From Salinivirgaceae bacterium (GTDB taxonomy: Bacteria; Bacteroidota; Bacteroidia; Bacteroidales; Salinivirgaceae): a stretch of 33,245 nt of DNA. The stretch's first letter is position 1, and each line of letters opens with the position of its first letter. This document shows positions 23,038 to 32,505 of this stretch, piece after piece. Both the position numbers and the translations under genes were made by a program. The stretch spans positions 1 through 33,245 of the forward strand of contig JAQVXQ010000006.1 in the NCBI GenBank assembly GCA_028709085.1, in the 5' to 3' direction. Under the pieces are notes generated by a model that worked only from the letters and a program-made list of their open reading frames with translations, did not search any database and had not been told where the DNA came from.

Positions 23038-23826
23038 CTATCTTTTACTTAAGATATTCATTAGCCAGATGGGCTCGAGATCTACTTTATCGCCCGGATA
23101 ATACACATGCTCTAGGAAAAGTCCATTGGCAGGAGCAGTGTGGCGAGCAGGAAAGTCCGATTTTTGTGTAAGGAATAGCCCCATCTCATCGGCCAATATT
23201 TTTTCTTTGCCAACTTCCACCAACGTACCTACAATGCGGCGAACCATTTTCCATAAAAAATGAGAACCTACAAGATGGATAATTATAGAGTCGTCAATTT
23301 CAAATATCTTTAATACCTCCAGATTAACCAGCGTCGATTTTTCCTCCTTATCGGCAACGCCAAACGAGCTAAAATCCTTCATTCCAATTAAATGGACTGT
23401 AGCATCTGCCATGGCTTTTACGTTGAGTGGACTCTGTACCCACCATGAAAAATTACGACCAAAAGCACTCCTTCGTTTCGAAATGTGATAGACATAACTT
23501 CGTAATATAGCATTGTGCCGCGCATGGAATTTTGGCTCCATTTTACTTATGTTTAAGATATTAATCGACGAGGGCAGTTTTTCGTTAATTCGAACCAAAG
23601 CAATATACGGCGGCATTGCTGTATTTATCTGTAAGTGGGCAACTTGTCCCAGAGCATGTACACCTGCATCGGTTCTGCCAGAACCATAGAGTTCAAAATC
23701 ATCGGTTTTAAAAACCTCTTGAATGGCTTCCTGAAGTTTTCCCATTATTGTGGGAACATCTCGTTGGTATTGCCATCCGTGGAAACGAGTACCATTATAT
23801 TCTATTGTTAACTTGAAACGTGGCAT
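23038..23826 (-). CDS. truA: tRNA pseudouridine synthase A
   Basis: This 262-residue protein begins MPRFKLTIEYNGTRFHGWQY, the canonical TruA opening. The catalytic Asp is Asp53 in GSGRTDAGVHALGQ. RSYVYHI, the FSSF motif in MKDFSSFG and FLWKMVRRIVGTLVEVG near the C-terminus complete the family signature. It converts U38-U40 in the anticodon arm of many tRNAs to pseudouridine. It is a single gene at normal length, convergent with the upstream orphan gene. A TAAATTTG -7-like box at 23957-23950 on the minus strand could be its promoter. Confidence 0.95.
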   Translation of the reverse strand: MPRFKLTIEYNGTRFHGWQYQRDVPTIMGKLQEAIQEVFKTDDFELYGSGRTDAGVHALGQVAHLQINTAMPPYIALVRINEKLPSSINILNISKMEPKFHARHNAILRSYVYHISKRRSAFGRNFSWWVQSPLNVKAMADATVHLIGMKDFSSFGVADKEEKSTLVNLEVLKIFEIDDSIIIHLVGSHFLWKMVRRIVGTLVEVGKEKILADEMGLFLTQKSDFPARHTAPANGLFLEHVYYPGDKVDLEPIWLMNILSKR

Positions 23827-24302
23827 ATATTATTTGTTTTGTAACTGATTTAATACCAGATTTATACAGTATGCTTTATGGATAAATTGTTGCTTTTTAG
23901 CCATAACTCGATTTCTATAAATGAATACCATTGGGTTATTTATCGTACACAAATTTAGGTTTTATTTTGCGGATTAATCCTGATTTTATTTTTATCATTT
24001 TCGAACAATTCAGTAATTTCAAATAAATTGATGCGATTTGTTGCTATTCTTTTAACAGATTAATGTGAGTAGAGTTCAATCAATAATATGTTTTGCATGT
24101 TATTGAAAAGCCAACATTTACTGACCAAAGTCAAATCGGGTAAACTGGAAATAACTCTATCCTTGCGGCAGAGAACATCGATTGCTACTGGAGTTCGAGT
24201 TTTGGTCTAAAACTCCTTTTTATTATTACCCATTGGGAGTTTGTTCGAAATTTTCAAACAATCAATGGAAGTTTTTTTCAAATAATCTTGCCTCAGTAAA
24301 TC
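23827..24302. other. Long intergenic region between truA and pfkA, no gene seen
   Basis: About 480 bp of AT-rich sequence between divergent genes. I see no open frame with protein character, no tRNA and no strong hairpin. A possible truA -7 box lies at 23950-23957, and the pfkA promoter follows at 24303. Confidence 0.4.
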
Positions 24303-24331
24303 TTGATTTAAATAAAATTTCCGTATCTTTG
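24303..24331 (+). promoter_or_regulatory. Consensus Bacteroidota promoter of pfkA
   Basis: TTG at 24303-24305, an 18-bp spacer and TATCTTTG at 24324-24331 match the TTG/TAnnTTTG consensus fully. Transcription would start near 24338, giving a leader of about 35 nt before the ATG at 24373. This is the best promoter in the window. Confidence 0.75.
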
Positions 24332-24372
24332 TTGGCTTTTCTTTAAGCAAAAAAATCAATAAATATTAAGAG

Positions 24373-25467
24373 ATGAAAAGAGTTTTAGTTTTAACCGGAG
24401 GCGGAGATTGCCCAGGGTTAAATGCCGTAATTCGAGCAATTGTTAAGCGTGCGTCTAAAGAGCGCGACTGGGAAGTAGTGGGGAGTATCGAGTCCTTTAA
24501 CGGTATATTGCGTGAACCTACTGAAATCAGAATACTTGATGAGAAAGCCGTTGCCGGAATTCACATTCAAGGAGGTACCATAATCGAAACAACCAATAAA
24601 GGAGGTCCCTTTGCATGGCCTGTTAAAAACACCGATGGTACTTGGTCAGCGGTGGATCGAAGCGACGAAATGATTCGGAAACTGCAATATTTGGGCATCG
24701 ATGCTGTAATCAGTATCGGTGGCGATGGATCGCAACATATTGCACATAAGTTGTTCGAGAAGGGGTTAAACATTATTGGGGTTCCCAAAACCATTGATAA
24801 CGATTTAATGGCCACCGACTTTACGTTTGGATTTCAAACCGCTGTTCAAGTGGCAACTGAAGCAGTCGATAAACTTGTAACCACCGCCACCAGCCATAAT
24901 CGGGTGTTGATTTTGGAGGTTATGGGACGTTTTACAGGATGGATTGCCCTACATGCAGCCATTGCTGGAGGAGCTGAGGTTTGTTTAATTCCTGAAATTC
25001 CCTACGACGTAAATAAAATTGTTGAGCGTCTGCAAAAACGATACTCAAGAGGTAAAGGTCATGCCATTATTGTTGTTGCCGAAGGAGCGACCCCGATTAA
25101 CGGTACCGTATCTGCTAAGAAAAACGAAGAAGTAGGATATGCAAACCTTCAGTTGGGTGGCGTTTCGTCAACCCTTGCGCTCCAATTAAAAGAGGCTGGT
25201 TTTGAAGGCGATATACGTCAAACAATCCTTGGTCACCTGCAACGTGGTGGAATACCCATTGCTTATGATCGAATATTGGCTGCCCAATATGGAGTAAAGG
25301 CGTTTGAAATGGTTCTTGCAAAGCGTTTTGGGGAGATGGTTGCATATCGTCATCCCGATATTATTTCAGTGCCATTAACCGAAGCCGTAAACAGACCTAA
25401 TTTGGTTGATGCGACGTGCAATATGGTTCAAACAGCACGCGGACTCGGGATCTCATTTGGGGATTAA
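24373..25467 (+). CDS. pfkA: 6-phosphofructokinase
   Basis: This 364-residue protein has the phosphofructokinase core: VLTGGGDCPGLNAVIRAIVK, ISIGGDGSQHIA, VPKTIDNDLMATDFTFGF (catalytic Asp in TIDND), LEVMGRFTGWIALHAAI and LGHLQRGGIP. In E. coli numbering the residue at 104 is Gly (GGDGS), as in ATP enzymes, while the residue at 124 is Lys (PKTIDND), as in PPi enzymes. This mixed pair is known from ATP-using group III enzymes, such as the trypanosomatid type. ATP use is therefore likely but not certain. Phosphorylation of fructose 6-phosphate is the committed glycolytic step. The gene has a consensus promoter and a terminator of its own. Confidence 0.93.
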   Translation: MKRVLVLTGGGDCPGLNAVIRAIVKRASKERDWEVVGSIESFNGILREPTEIRILDEKAVAGIHIQGGTIIETTNKGGPFAWPVKNTDGTWSAVDRSDEMIRKLQYLGIDAVISIGGDGSQHIAHKLFEKGLNIIGVPKTIDNDLMATDFTFGFQTAVQVATEAVDKLVTTATSHNRVLILEVMGRFTGWIALHAAIAGGAEVCLIPEIPYDVNKIVERLQKRYSRGKGHAIIVVAEGATPINGTVSAKKNEEVGYANLQLGGVSSTLALQLKEAGFEGDIRQTILGHLQRGGIPIAYDRILAAQYGVKAFEMVLAKRFGEMVAYRHPDIISVPLTEAVNRPNLVDATCNMVQTARGLGISFGD

Positions 25468-25491
25468 AAATTAGTGTATAGAATATTTTTC

Positions 25492-25540
25492 ATCCGTTCT
25501 GAAATTCTGTTCTTGGAATTTTCAGTAACGGATTTTTTTA
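25492..25540 (+). terminator. pfkA terminator
   Basis: ATCCGTT and AACGGAT form the base of an imperfect stem whose upper part pairs CTGAAA with TTTTCAG. A run of seven T follows, 25 nt after the pfkA stop. Confidence 0.85.
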
Positions 25541-25581
25541 TTCTACATGACTTAATTGTATTTTACATGTTAATGGTTGGC

Positions 25582-27125
25582 TTATCTTTTGTTTTTACGG
25601 ATTGTGAAAAATGTTACCAGTTCAATCAAAGCCTGTGATTGATTTGTAAGTTCTTCGGCACTTGATGCTAACTCCTCACTCATGGTTGCATTCTGCTGCG
25701 TGATTGAACTGAGTTGCATTAAAGCGTTGTTTACTTGATTTGTCCCATTGTTTTGCTCTATATTCGATGCTGTTATTTCCTGTACTAAACTTGCTGTACG
25801 TGCAATTTCGGGTTGTAATTTTTCAAGTAGTTTTGCAGCTTCGTTGGTTACAGAAACACTTTTATCGCTTAAAGCAATAATTTCGTCGGCTGCTATTTTG
25901 CTACGCTCAGCAAGTTTGCGAACTTCGGCAGCAACTACCGCAAATCCCTTTCCATGATCACCTGCCCGGGCAGCCTCAACAGCTGCGTTTAGTGCCAAGA
26001 TGTTTGTTTGGAAAGCAATATCGTTAATGATGGTAATTTTCTGTGATATTACGTTTATCGAGTCTAGGCTTTGTTTTGACGAGTTTCCAACTTTTTCAAT
26101 TCCATGGAACGATAATTCCGCTATCTTTTCGGTTTGTTTCGCATTGTCTGTACTTTGAGAAATATTAGCTGCAATTTCCTCCATTGTTGATGATACCTCC
26201 TCAACAGATGATGCTTGTTCGGATGCTGCTTCAGAAAGTTGTTGTGATGTTTTGCTTAATTCAACACTAGCTTGGGCTATTTGATTTGAGTTTCCAACGA
26301 TGGTTTCCACAATATTTGTTATGTTATCGACCATAACTGACAAACTTTTCATTAGCGTGCCAACTTCATCCCGACGATTTCCAAGTTCTTCGGATACAAC
26401 AATTGTAAGGTCACCGTTTGACATTTTATTGAGTAGCCCAACAGCCTCAAAAAGTGGTGCAGTAATACTTCGGGTTAAGACAAGAGCGCCAATCACTATT
26501 AATATTATTACAAGAGTCAAAATAATGATGCTATTAACCATAATGTTACGACTTAACTCTCCACTTGCTTTATAGGCAGCATCGGCTTCAATTTGCGTGA
26601 GATCAGTAAATTCATCCATTGCCCCACGCATTATTTCAAATTGCTCGTTGTATCGACTAAGGTATATTGTTTCTGCCTCTTCTAACTTGTTTTCGTTAAT
26701 TAGACTTATTAATTCGTTGGTTATTAACTTAATTTGGTCATGGGCTGTATGGAAATTTTTCGATAGAAGGGCATTTTCAGGCCTATTATCGAGTCCGGAT
26801 GTTTTTTCAAATATTCCGTATCGATCCTTAGTTTGGGTTAGATTTTCGATTATATCTTTTCGCAATTTTCCCATTTGATTTTCGTTGTTATTATCTCTGA
26901 CGAGCATCAAATGAGCTATACTAATACTTGATTGATAGGCATCACGGTCGGCTTGCAGCAAATAATCGATGCTTACAAGATGCACGCCGTAAATGTTATT
27001 GATCTGTTCATTGATTACTCGAGTTTGGTATAAAGCATAAACAAAACCAAAGGTAGTTACCAAAAAAAAATGATAAAAAACAGGGTCAACCGAGCTCCGA
27101 TTTTTAAATTATTTATTGCATTCAT
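25582..27125 (-). CDS. Methyl-accepting chemotaxis protein, frameshifted in first TM helix
   Basis: The true start is the ATG at 27125, which overlaps the porin stop (ATGA) and is preceded by an AAGGAG Shine-Dalgarno site. It reads [20 protein letters not shown] and then hits TAA because of a run of nine T (bases 27070-27062). Adding one T, or removing two, joins it to the long downstream frame, giving 514 residues if one T is added. The rest is a normal chemoreceptor: a four-helix-bundle sensor (about 35-190), a second TM helix ([20 protein letters not shown]), a HAMP domain, and a signalling hairpin with [20 protein letters not shown]. It should signal to CheA/CheW, and no che gene is in view. 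Either a sequencing error or a slippage-controlled switch would explain the shift. Confidence 0.85.
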
Positions 27126-28480
27126 TTTGGGGTCTCCTTATTTATTGATCTAAATAGTTCAGGTTTGAAAATTACAGCGACAAATAGCCAGTTTTGTACT
27201 CCTTTTGAGCTGCCTATTTTTATAAGTTCCATTGATTTTTGAGCCATCATTGCTGAATAACCCACGGTTAATGTCGAATTTGGATAAAATTTATATGCTA
27301 ACACAGCATCAAGTTCAATGCCAAGTTGTTTTTTTGCTGCAACAGGGTTTATTGGTGTTGAACCGACATCTAGAATATTATTTGTCAGTCTAAAATTATG
27401 TATTGCCCCTGTTAATGATAGTTTTGGCGATAGTTTATAGTCGGCTTGAAGATATATGTCGTTAAGTCCGCCTCTATTGGTGTGTGTGGGAATATTTGTG
27501 AAATAATCCATATAGCCGTAAAAGCCATGTCCATCGCCAAACACGGTCGAAAATGCATTGTCTTTATTGTTGTTGTCAAGTGCATTGTCTCCCGATAAAT
27601 AATCGATTCCTAATCCAATTTTTAGATTTTCGTTGACCATGAAAGTGGGCTTTACATGGAAAAAATAGGACGAGATTTTTATGCCAGCTTTTGATTTACC
27701 ATATTGGTAATACCCCATTGCATCGATCATAAAATTATCAATGTTGATTTCTGCAAAAATTCCCGATGTTCCCCGTGCGTAAACCTTTTTGTAGTTTCCT
27801 ATGGCTTGGTTGCCGTCTATTATTGTTAGAAACGACAGGTTGAGTTCTTCGCTAAATTTATTGTATAAACGCAATACGGTTAGATATTTATACATATCAA
27901 CGGCGTAGTTTGATTCGTAGATTTTGTCCGAATCGTTGTTGTACGCCAATACTAAATCGGCTTTGGTTTGATCTTCGTTATTGAATTGGAGTATCGCTGC
28001 ATCGTGTACAATTGGAACGTTCCCCCAGTTCTTTATTCCCATAAGCCTATTTCTGTCGTAAATAATCTCTTGTCGCCCTAGTTTTACGGCTAATTGTTCT
28101 GAAATCGAGTATTTTATGAACGCCTGATGAATACCAATACCCGGATCTTCGGTTCCCCATTTATTTTCGCCCCAAATACGAGCGTCTTGCACCGATATAT
28201 AAGCATGAATTTTATCATGCTTGTAGTCAAAATTGAGGCGTGTACGTTGAAATGTGATCAATGCTGGGGATAAAGAGTCTATGGAGAGTGATTTGTAGCC
28301 ATCGCGCAATTCGCTGCGTAACCGATATTCAGCGTCAATAATTAATTGTCCGTAACTGAGGGACCCAATTAAAAAGAAAAGGAACAATAGTGAGCTGTTT
28401 TTCAGCAACATGGGAATACGGAAATTAAATCCTAGCCAAATGTTTTTCAAGTGAAAATTCTCAAATGTTGTTGTTTTCAT
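27122..28480 (-). CDS. Outer-membrane porin, alginate-export-like beta barrel
   Basis: From the ATG at 28480 the product is 452 residues. An alternative start at 28411 gives a tighter signal peptide (MLLKNSSLLFLFFLIGSLSY), and an ATG at 28561 is also open. The mature part has the pattern of alternating strands of an alginate_exp-type barrel: DAEYRLRSELRDGYKSL, FQRTRLNFDYKHDKIHAYIS, VQDARIWGENKWG, LAVKLGRQEIIYDRNRLMG. It ends with aromatic-rich strands. Such porins admit organic solutes, and the exact ligand is unknown. The TGA stop overlaps the chemoreceptor ATG by 4 bases, so the two are translationally coupled. The coupling suggests that solute uptake and sensing are linked (inference). Confidence 0.75.
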   Translation of the reverse strand: MKTTTFENFHLKNIWLGFNFRIPMLLKNSSLLFLFFLIGSLSYGQLIIDAEYRLRSELRDGYKSLSIDSLSPALITFQRTRLNFDYKHDKIHAYISVQDARIWGENKWGTEDPGIGIHQAFIKYSISEQLAVKLGRQEIIYDRNRLMGIKNWGNVPIVHDAAILQFNNEDQTKADLVLAYNNDSDKIYESNYAVDMYKYLTVLRLYNKFSEELNLSFLTIIDGNQAIGNYKKVYARGTSGIFAEINIDNFMIDAMGYYQYGKSKAGIKISSYFFHVKPTFMVNENLKIGLGIDYLSGDNALDNNNKDNAFSTVFGDGHGFYGYMDYFTNIPTHTNRGGLNDIYLQADYKLSPKLSLTGAIHNFRLTNNILDVGSTPINPVAAKKQLGIELDAVLAYKFYPNSTLTVGYSAMMAQKSMELIKIGSSKGVQNWLFVAVIFKPELFRSINKETPK

Positions 28481-28779
28481 AAGCGTTAGTTTATTTGTTA
28501 GATGTAACCTATCAATTTGATAAATAAGGATATGGGAAAAATCGGTGAACGTATATCTCAAGTTCTACCACTCATTGAGCTAAGATATAACAAATTCATT
28601 TCATATTATGTTTTGCTGAAGCTTTATTATACGATCTTTATCTCATGGATTGAATTGTTAAAAAGGCACTTTAAATCTTCAAAAGAGCGTTCTTTGTTCT
28701 GTTACCAACAGTGCAACAACTTCAAACTATTTGTCCTATAAACAAGAATTTGGAAATACAACCGTTATCGATAGTTGAT

Positions 28780-28787
28780 TACCTTTG
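28780..28787 (+). promoter_or_regulatory. Candidate -7 box for the 1148-residue OM protein gene
   Basis: TACCTTTG matches TAnnTTTG, 21 bp before the ATG at 28809. No TTG sits at the normal -33 distance. The remainder of 28481-28808 shows no gene. Confidence 0.45.
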
Positions 28788-28808
28788 TGAGGTTCAAATA
28801 ACATTTCA

Positions 28809-31800
28809 ATGAGTTCAAGACATATACATCTCGTTCTAGTTTTCGCCCTGGTTGTTGGTCTTGTACTCGATGGTTGGTCGCAAACACAGAGCAATAAAAG
28901 ATGTTTCGAACTCTCTGCGCGCCAAACATACTCCTTCGATACCGTTGCCATAAATCCAAACACGTTCGTGTTGACTCAACATGGCGACACCATTCCTAAT
29001 TCTCAGTATAGCTACGACCATGAAACACAATCGTTACGTGTTAACATTGAGGATACTACCGGGGTTTTAAACATCTGTTTTCGGACATTACCGACACAAT
29101 TAACGCGCACCTATTTTTTACTTAAAAAGCCGGAGGCAATTGCTTCACGCGCTGCGTATGAGTTCGAATATCAGGCCTCAACCATTCCAGACTTGCAATC
29201 CACATATACTCAATTGGATAAAAGTGGAAGCGTAAGTCGTGGAATTAGTGTTGGAAACGGACGAGATGTTTCATTAACCGGAGGGCTTAATTTACAAATG
29301 TCGGGGAAAATTACGCCTAATCTGTGGCTCGCAGCGTCGCTAACCGACGCTAATATCCCCATTCAGCCTGAAGGAAATACGGCGCAGTTGAGCGAGTTTG
29401 ACAAAATATTTATTCAGGTTTATAACGATAAAACCAGTACAACCTTGGGCGATTATCAACTAAGTTTACGTAATTCTAGGTTCATGCAACTGAATCGAAA
29501 ACAGCAGGGATTCTTGTTCGAAGTAAAAGAACAAGAGCCCAATAGCGCATCATTTTCGTATAGTGGAACAACGTCAGCATCGGTTAGTAAAGGGAAATAC
29601 CATCGGCAAACTTTATTAACAATGGAAGGAAAACAGGGGCCATATCGACTACAAGGAGCAAATAATGAGCGATATATAATGGTTTTGTCGGGCTCCGAAA
29701 GGGTCTATATTAATGGGGTGTTGATGGAGCGGGGCGAAAATTCCGATTACGTAATCGATTATAATGCGGCCGAAGTGATATTTACTCCTCGAAAACCCAT
29801 TAGTAGAGAGAGTAGGGTTGTGGTTGAGTTTGAATATACCGATCGAACCTATGCACGCTTTTTGACGGCCCACACAAGTACCTGGAAAAACAAGCAGAGC
29901 CGATTTTCATTCTCCATAGCTTCGGAAAGCGACGCAAAAAATCAAACCATCGACATCGACTATAAAGATGAGTGGATCGATTTGTTGTCCGAAATAGGCG
30001 ACAATGTCGATTCTGCCATTGTTGAAAATGCGCAGGAAGTATTGTTTGATTTAGAGGCCGTTCGTTATGCGCGCATCGATACGTCGTATCAAGGGGTTGA
30101 TTATCAGATTTATAAATATTCAATAAACCCGGACAGTGCAAAATACAGTGTTGGATTTTCCTATATGGGACAAGGTGGAGGTGACTACATTTCGTTAACC
30201 GGATTGGTTAATGGCCGTGTATATGGTTGGGTTGCTCCTGTAAACGGTGCAAAACAGGGCGACTATGCACCTGTAACTGTTTTAGTTCCGCCAAAAAGCA
30301 AACAGAATATCGTTTTGAATGGGGAACATCGGTTTTTAAACAACGCTTGTGTTTATTCCGAAGTTGCCTACTCCCACTCTGATTTGAATACGTTTTCGAA
30401 ACTGGATAACGATGATAATCATGGAATTGCCTTTTTATCGGGTGTAAATGTTGGAACTGACTCATCGTTGTGGTCCTTATTGGGTGAATATCAGTATGTT
30501 CACCGATACTTTGATACGTTTCAACGGTTCCGATCTTCGGAGTTTGAACGCGATTGGAATATCTCTTCCATGACCGAGCGATTCAATGAGCATTATGCAA
30601 AAGTGGGTGCCGGATTGTATAAGAAAAATAGGGGGAAATTGAATTATTTGACGGAGTTGTTTTCGCAAGAGTTAAATTACAAGGGAGTTAGAAATAATTT
30701 GTCGGGTGTTTTAACGTTAAATAATTTCACCATCGAAACATCCGGATCAATTGTAAATGCTATGGCTGACACTACTAAATCTCAATTTATTTCATCATTA
30801 AACAGTGTTGGGTATGCCTTAGATCGCTTTAAAATTGGAGCACGATTCCAAATTGAAGATAATCGTAAAACACTCCACGACTCTATCTTAGATATTGGGG
30901 CATTCTCTTTTTATGATATATCGGCCTATGCCGAAAGGGTGGGCGAGGGAAAGTTAACGGGAAAGTTTTCCGTTGGAATTCGCGACGATCAAAAGACCGC
31001 AAACAATCAACTTACGCCGTTTACAAATGCTAAATATATTCAGTCGGAGGGCGATTTTGCATTTTCCCCATCTCATAAATGGGGTTATCTGTTTAATTAT
31101 AAGAACATTGAAGTTCGAAACGCAGAGAATTGGGAGAATGTAAATTCCGATAATATCGTCAGTGGACGAATTACCAATCGGTTTGCACTTTTCAAAAGGA
31201 TGTTTACATCGTCTAGTTTTTACGAAATTGGATCGGGCTTAGAATCAAAAAAGGAATACGCCTATTTGCGCACAGCACCGGGCGAGGGAACTCATATATG
31301 GCGCGATTTGAATGGAAACGGCATTCGTGAGATCTCAGAATTTGAACAAGCCTCCATTCCTGCTGAGGCCGATTTTATCCGCATATTTATTCCCACCGGC
31401 GAATATATGAGTGCGTATTATTGCCGGTTTAGAATAAATACAAATTTGAATTTTGATCGCTGGAAGTCAAATAAAAATGTTCTATTAAGGGGGATTTCAC
31501 AAATCTCTAACCAAACAAATTTTCAAGTGAATCAGAAAATTACCGACAATACTTTTGGATCCTATGCAAATCCGTTTTTTAATGTATCGTCGGATACGGT
31601 GTTGCTCTCCAACCAATTGTCGTTTCGCTCCGTATTTAGTTATGGTCGATCCAATCCCAAGTGGGGCATCGATTATACGATTGGGAACAACGAAAATCGT
31701 CACGTTTTGGCAAGTGGATTTGAAACCAGAGCATCCGATAATCAATCGGTAGTATTGCGATTCAATCCGCTACTTTTCCTTACTTTTTTGAATGAAAGCG

Positions 31801-32255
31801 CAATGGTAAATTCAAACTACGAGTCGCAAGCATTTTCTCAAAAAAACTACACCATTGAAGCCCGTTCAAATCAAACAAAGTTTCTTATCAATCTTGGAGC
31901 AGCTACTCGATTCGAAGCCATATATAAATATGCTGAAAAAGAGAATAGTTTGAGCCAAAATAGGGTTGAGGCTCATGAGTTTACAGTGGGTTTCAATTAT
32001 TCAAAAGCTCGAAAAGGAAATTTTAACGGTTCCATTGGTTACATTTTGAATAAATTTATGGGTGAAAACGAGAACGATCCGGCAAACTACGAACTTTTAG
32101 AAGGATATCAGATAGGGAAAAACCTTACATGGCAATTGGGTTCAATCATTAATTTAGCTAAAAAATTTCAACTTACACTGCAATATCACGGGCGTTCGGC
32201 ACCAGAAATGAAAACAATCCATACGGGATCGGTGCTCGTTAAAGCATTTTTTTAA
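28809..32255 (+). CDS. Large Bacteroidota outer-membrane protein, function unknown
   Basis: This 1148-residue protein starts with a signal peptide (HLVLVFALVVGLVLDGWSQ). An N-terminal region (about 100-330) carries GSVSRGISVGNGRDVSLTGG, ASLTDANIPIQPEGNTAQL, GPYRLQGANNERYIMVLSGS and YVIDYNAAEVIFTPRKPI. I recall this set from a conserved family of about 1100-residue Bacteroidota surface proteins, distantly similar in style to SprA-type proteins. The rest (about 340-1148) is beta-rich, with many repeated aromatic strands and a C-terminal strand ending in Phe-Phe, as in outer-membrane barrels. A link to gliding or type IX secretion is only a possibility. It is a single-gene transcript, divergent from the porin gene. 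No enzymatic motif was found. Confidence 0.75.
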   Translation: MSSRHIHLVLVFALVVGLVLDGWSQTQSNKRCFELSARQTYSFDTVAINPNTFVLTQHGDTIPNSQYSYDHETQSLRVNIEDTTGVLNICFRTLPTQLTRTYFLLKKPEAIASRAAYEFEYQASTIPDLQSTYTQLDKSGSVSRGISVGNGRDVSLTGGLNLQMSGKITPNLWLAASLTDANIPIQPEGNTAQLSEFDKIFIQVYNDKTSTTLGDYQLSLRNSRFMQLNRKQQGFLFEVKEQEPNSASFSYSGTTSASVSKGKYHRQTLLTMEGKQGPYRLQGANNERYIMVLSGSERVYINGVLMERGENSDYVIDYNAAEVIFTPRKPISRESRVVVEFEYTDRTYARFLTAHTSTWKNKQSRFSFSIASESDAKNQTIDIDYKDEWIDLLSEIGDNVDSAIVENAQEVLFDLEAVRYARIDTSYQGVDYQIYKYSINPDSAKYSVGFSYMGQGGGDYISLTGLVNGRVYGWVAPVNGAKQGDYAPVTVLVPPKSKQNIVLNGEHRFLNNACVYSEVAYSHSDLNTFSKLDNDDNHGIAFLSGVNVGTDSSLWSLLGEYQYVHRYFDTFQRFRSSEFERDWNISSMTERFNEHYAKVGAGLYKKNRGKLNYLTELFSQELNYKGVRNNLSGVLTLNNFTIETSGSIVNAMADTTKSQFISSLNSVGYALDRFKIGARFQIEDNRKTLHDSILDIGAFSFYDISAYAERVGEGKLTGKFSVGIRDDQKTANNQLTPFTNAKYIQSEGDFAFSPSHKWGYLFNYKNIEVRNAENWENVNSDNIVSGRITNRFALFKRMFTSSSFYEIGSGLESKKEYAYLRTAPGEGTHIWRDLNGNGIREISEFEQASIPAEADFIRIFIPTGEYMSAYYCRFRINTNLNFDRWKSNKNVLLRGISQISNQTNFQVNQKITDNTFGSYANPFFNVSSDTVLLSNQLSFRSVFSYGRSNPKWGIDYTIGNNENRHVLASGFETRASDNQSVVLRFNPLLFLTFLNESAMVNSNYESQAFSQKNYTIEARSNQTKFLINLGAATRFEAIYKYAEKENSLSQNRVEAHEFTVGFNYSKARKGNFNGSIGYILNKFMGENENDPANYELLEGYQIGKNLTWQLGSIINLAKKFQLTLQYHGRSAPEMKTIHTGSVLVKAFF

Positions 32256-32470
32256 ATGATTAAATTGCAGAGTACGTTTTTGATAAAATAGGATCAATAC
32301 AATACTCAATCTTTCCGAAGCCTATCTAAAGAAGGTAAATCTCAACTTTAATCTGCCAATTATCACCACAACATCTCAACATATCAACAACACAACGACT
32401 TAACTTTAACACAGCAATTGAAAAAAAAGCCAAATAGAACGAATTTTTAGTTTCCCCATAAAAACATTCT

Positions 32471-32478
32471 TATTTTTG
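32471..32478 (+). promoter_or_regulatory. -7 box of the response regulator gene
   Basis: TATTTTTG matches TAnnTTTG, 28 bp before the ATG at 32506. An earlier in-frame ATG at 32476 lies inside this box and so cannot be the start. The -33 region is T-rich but not a clear TTG. Confidence 0.55.
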
Positions 32479-32505
32479 CAAACAGCTACAAGCAAAACCA
32501 ACATC

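Noticed and set aside
27061-27063. TTG as the true start of the chemoreceptor
   Set aside because: It would remove most of the first TM helix, whereas an ATG with AAGGAG and an ATGA overlap lies 62 bp upstream in the shifted frame.
32476-32505. Ten-codon upstream start of the response regulator
   Set aside because: The ATG lies inside the TATTTTTG promoter box, and receiver homology starts at 32506.
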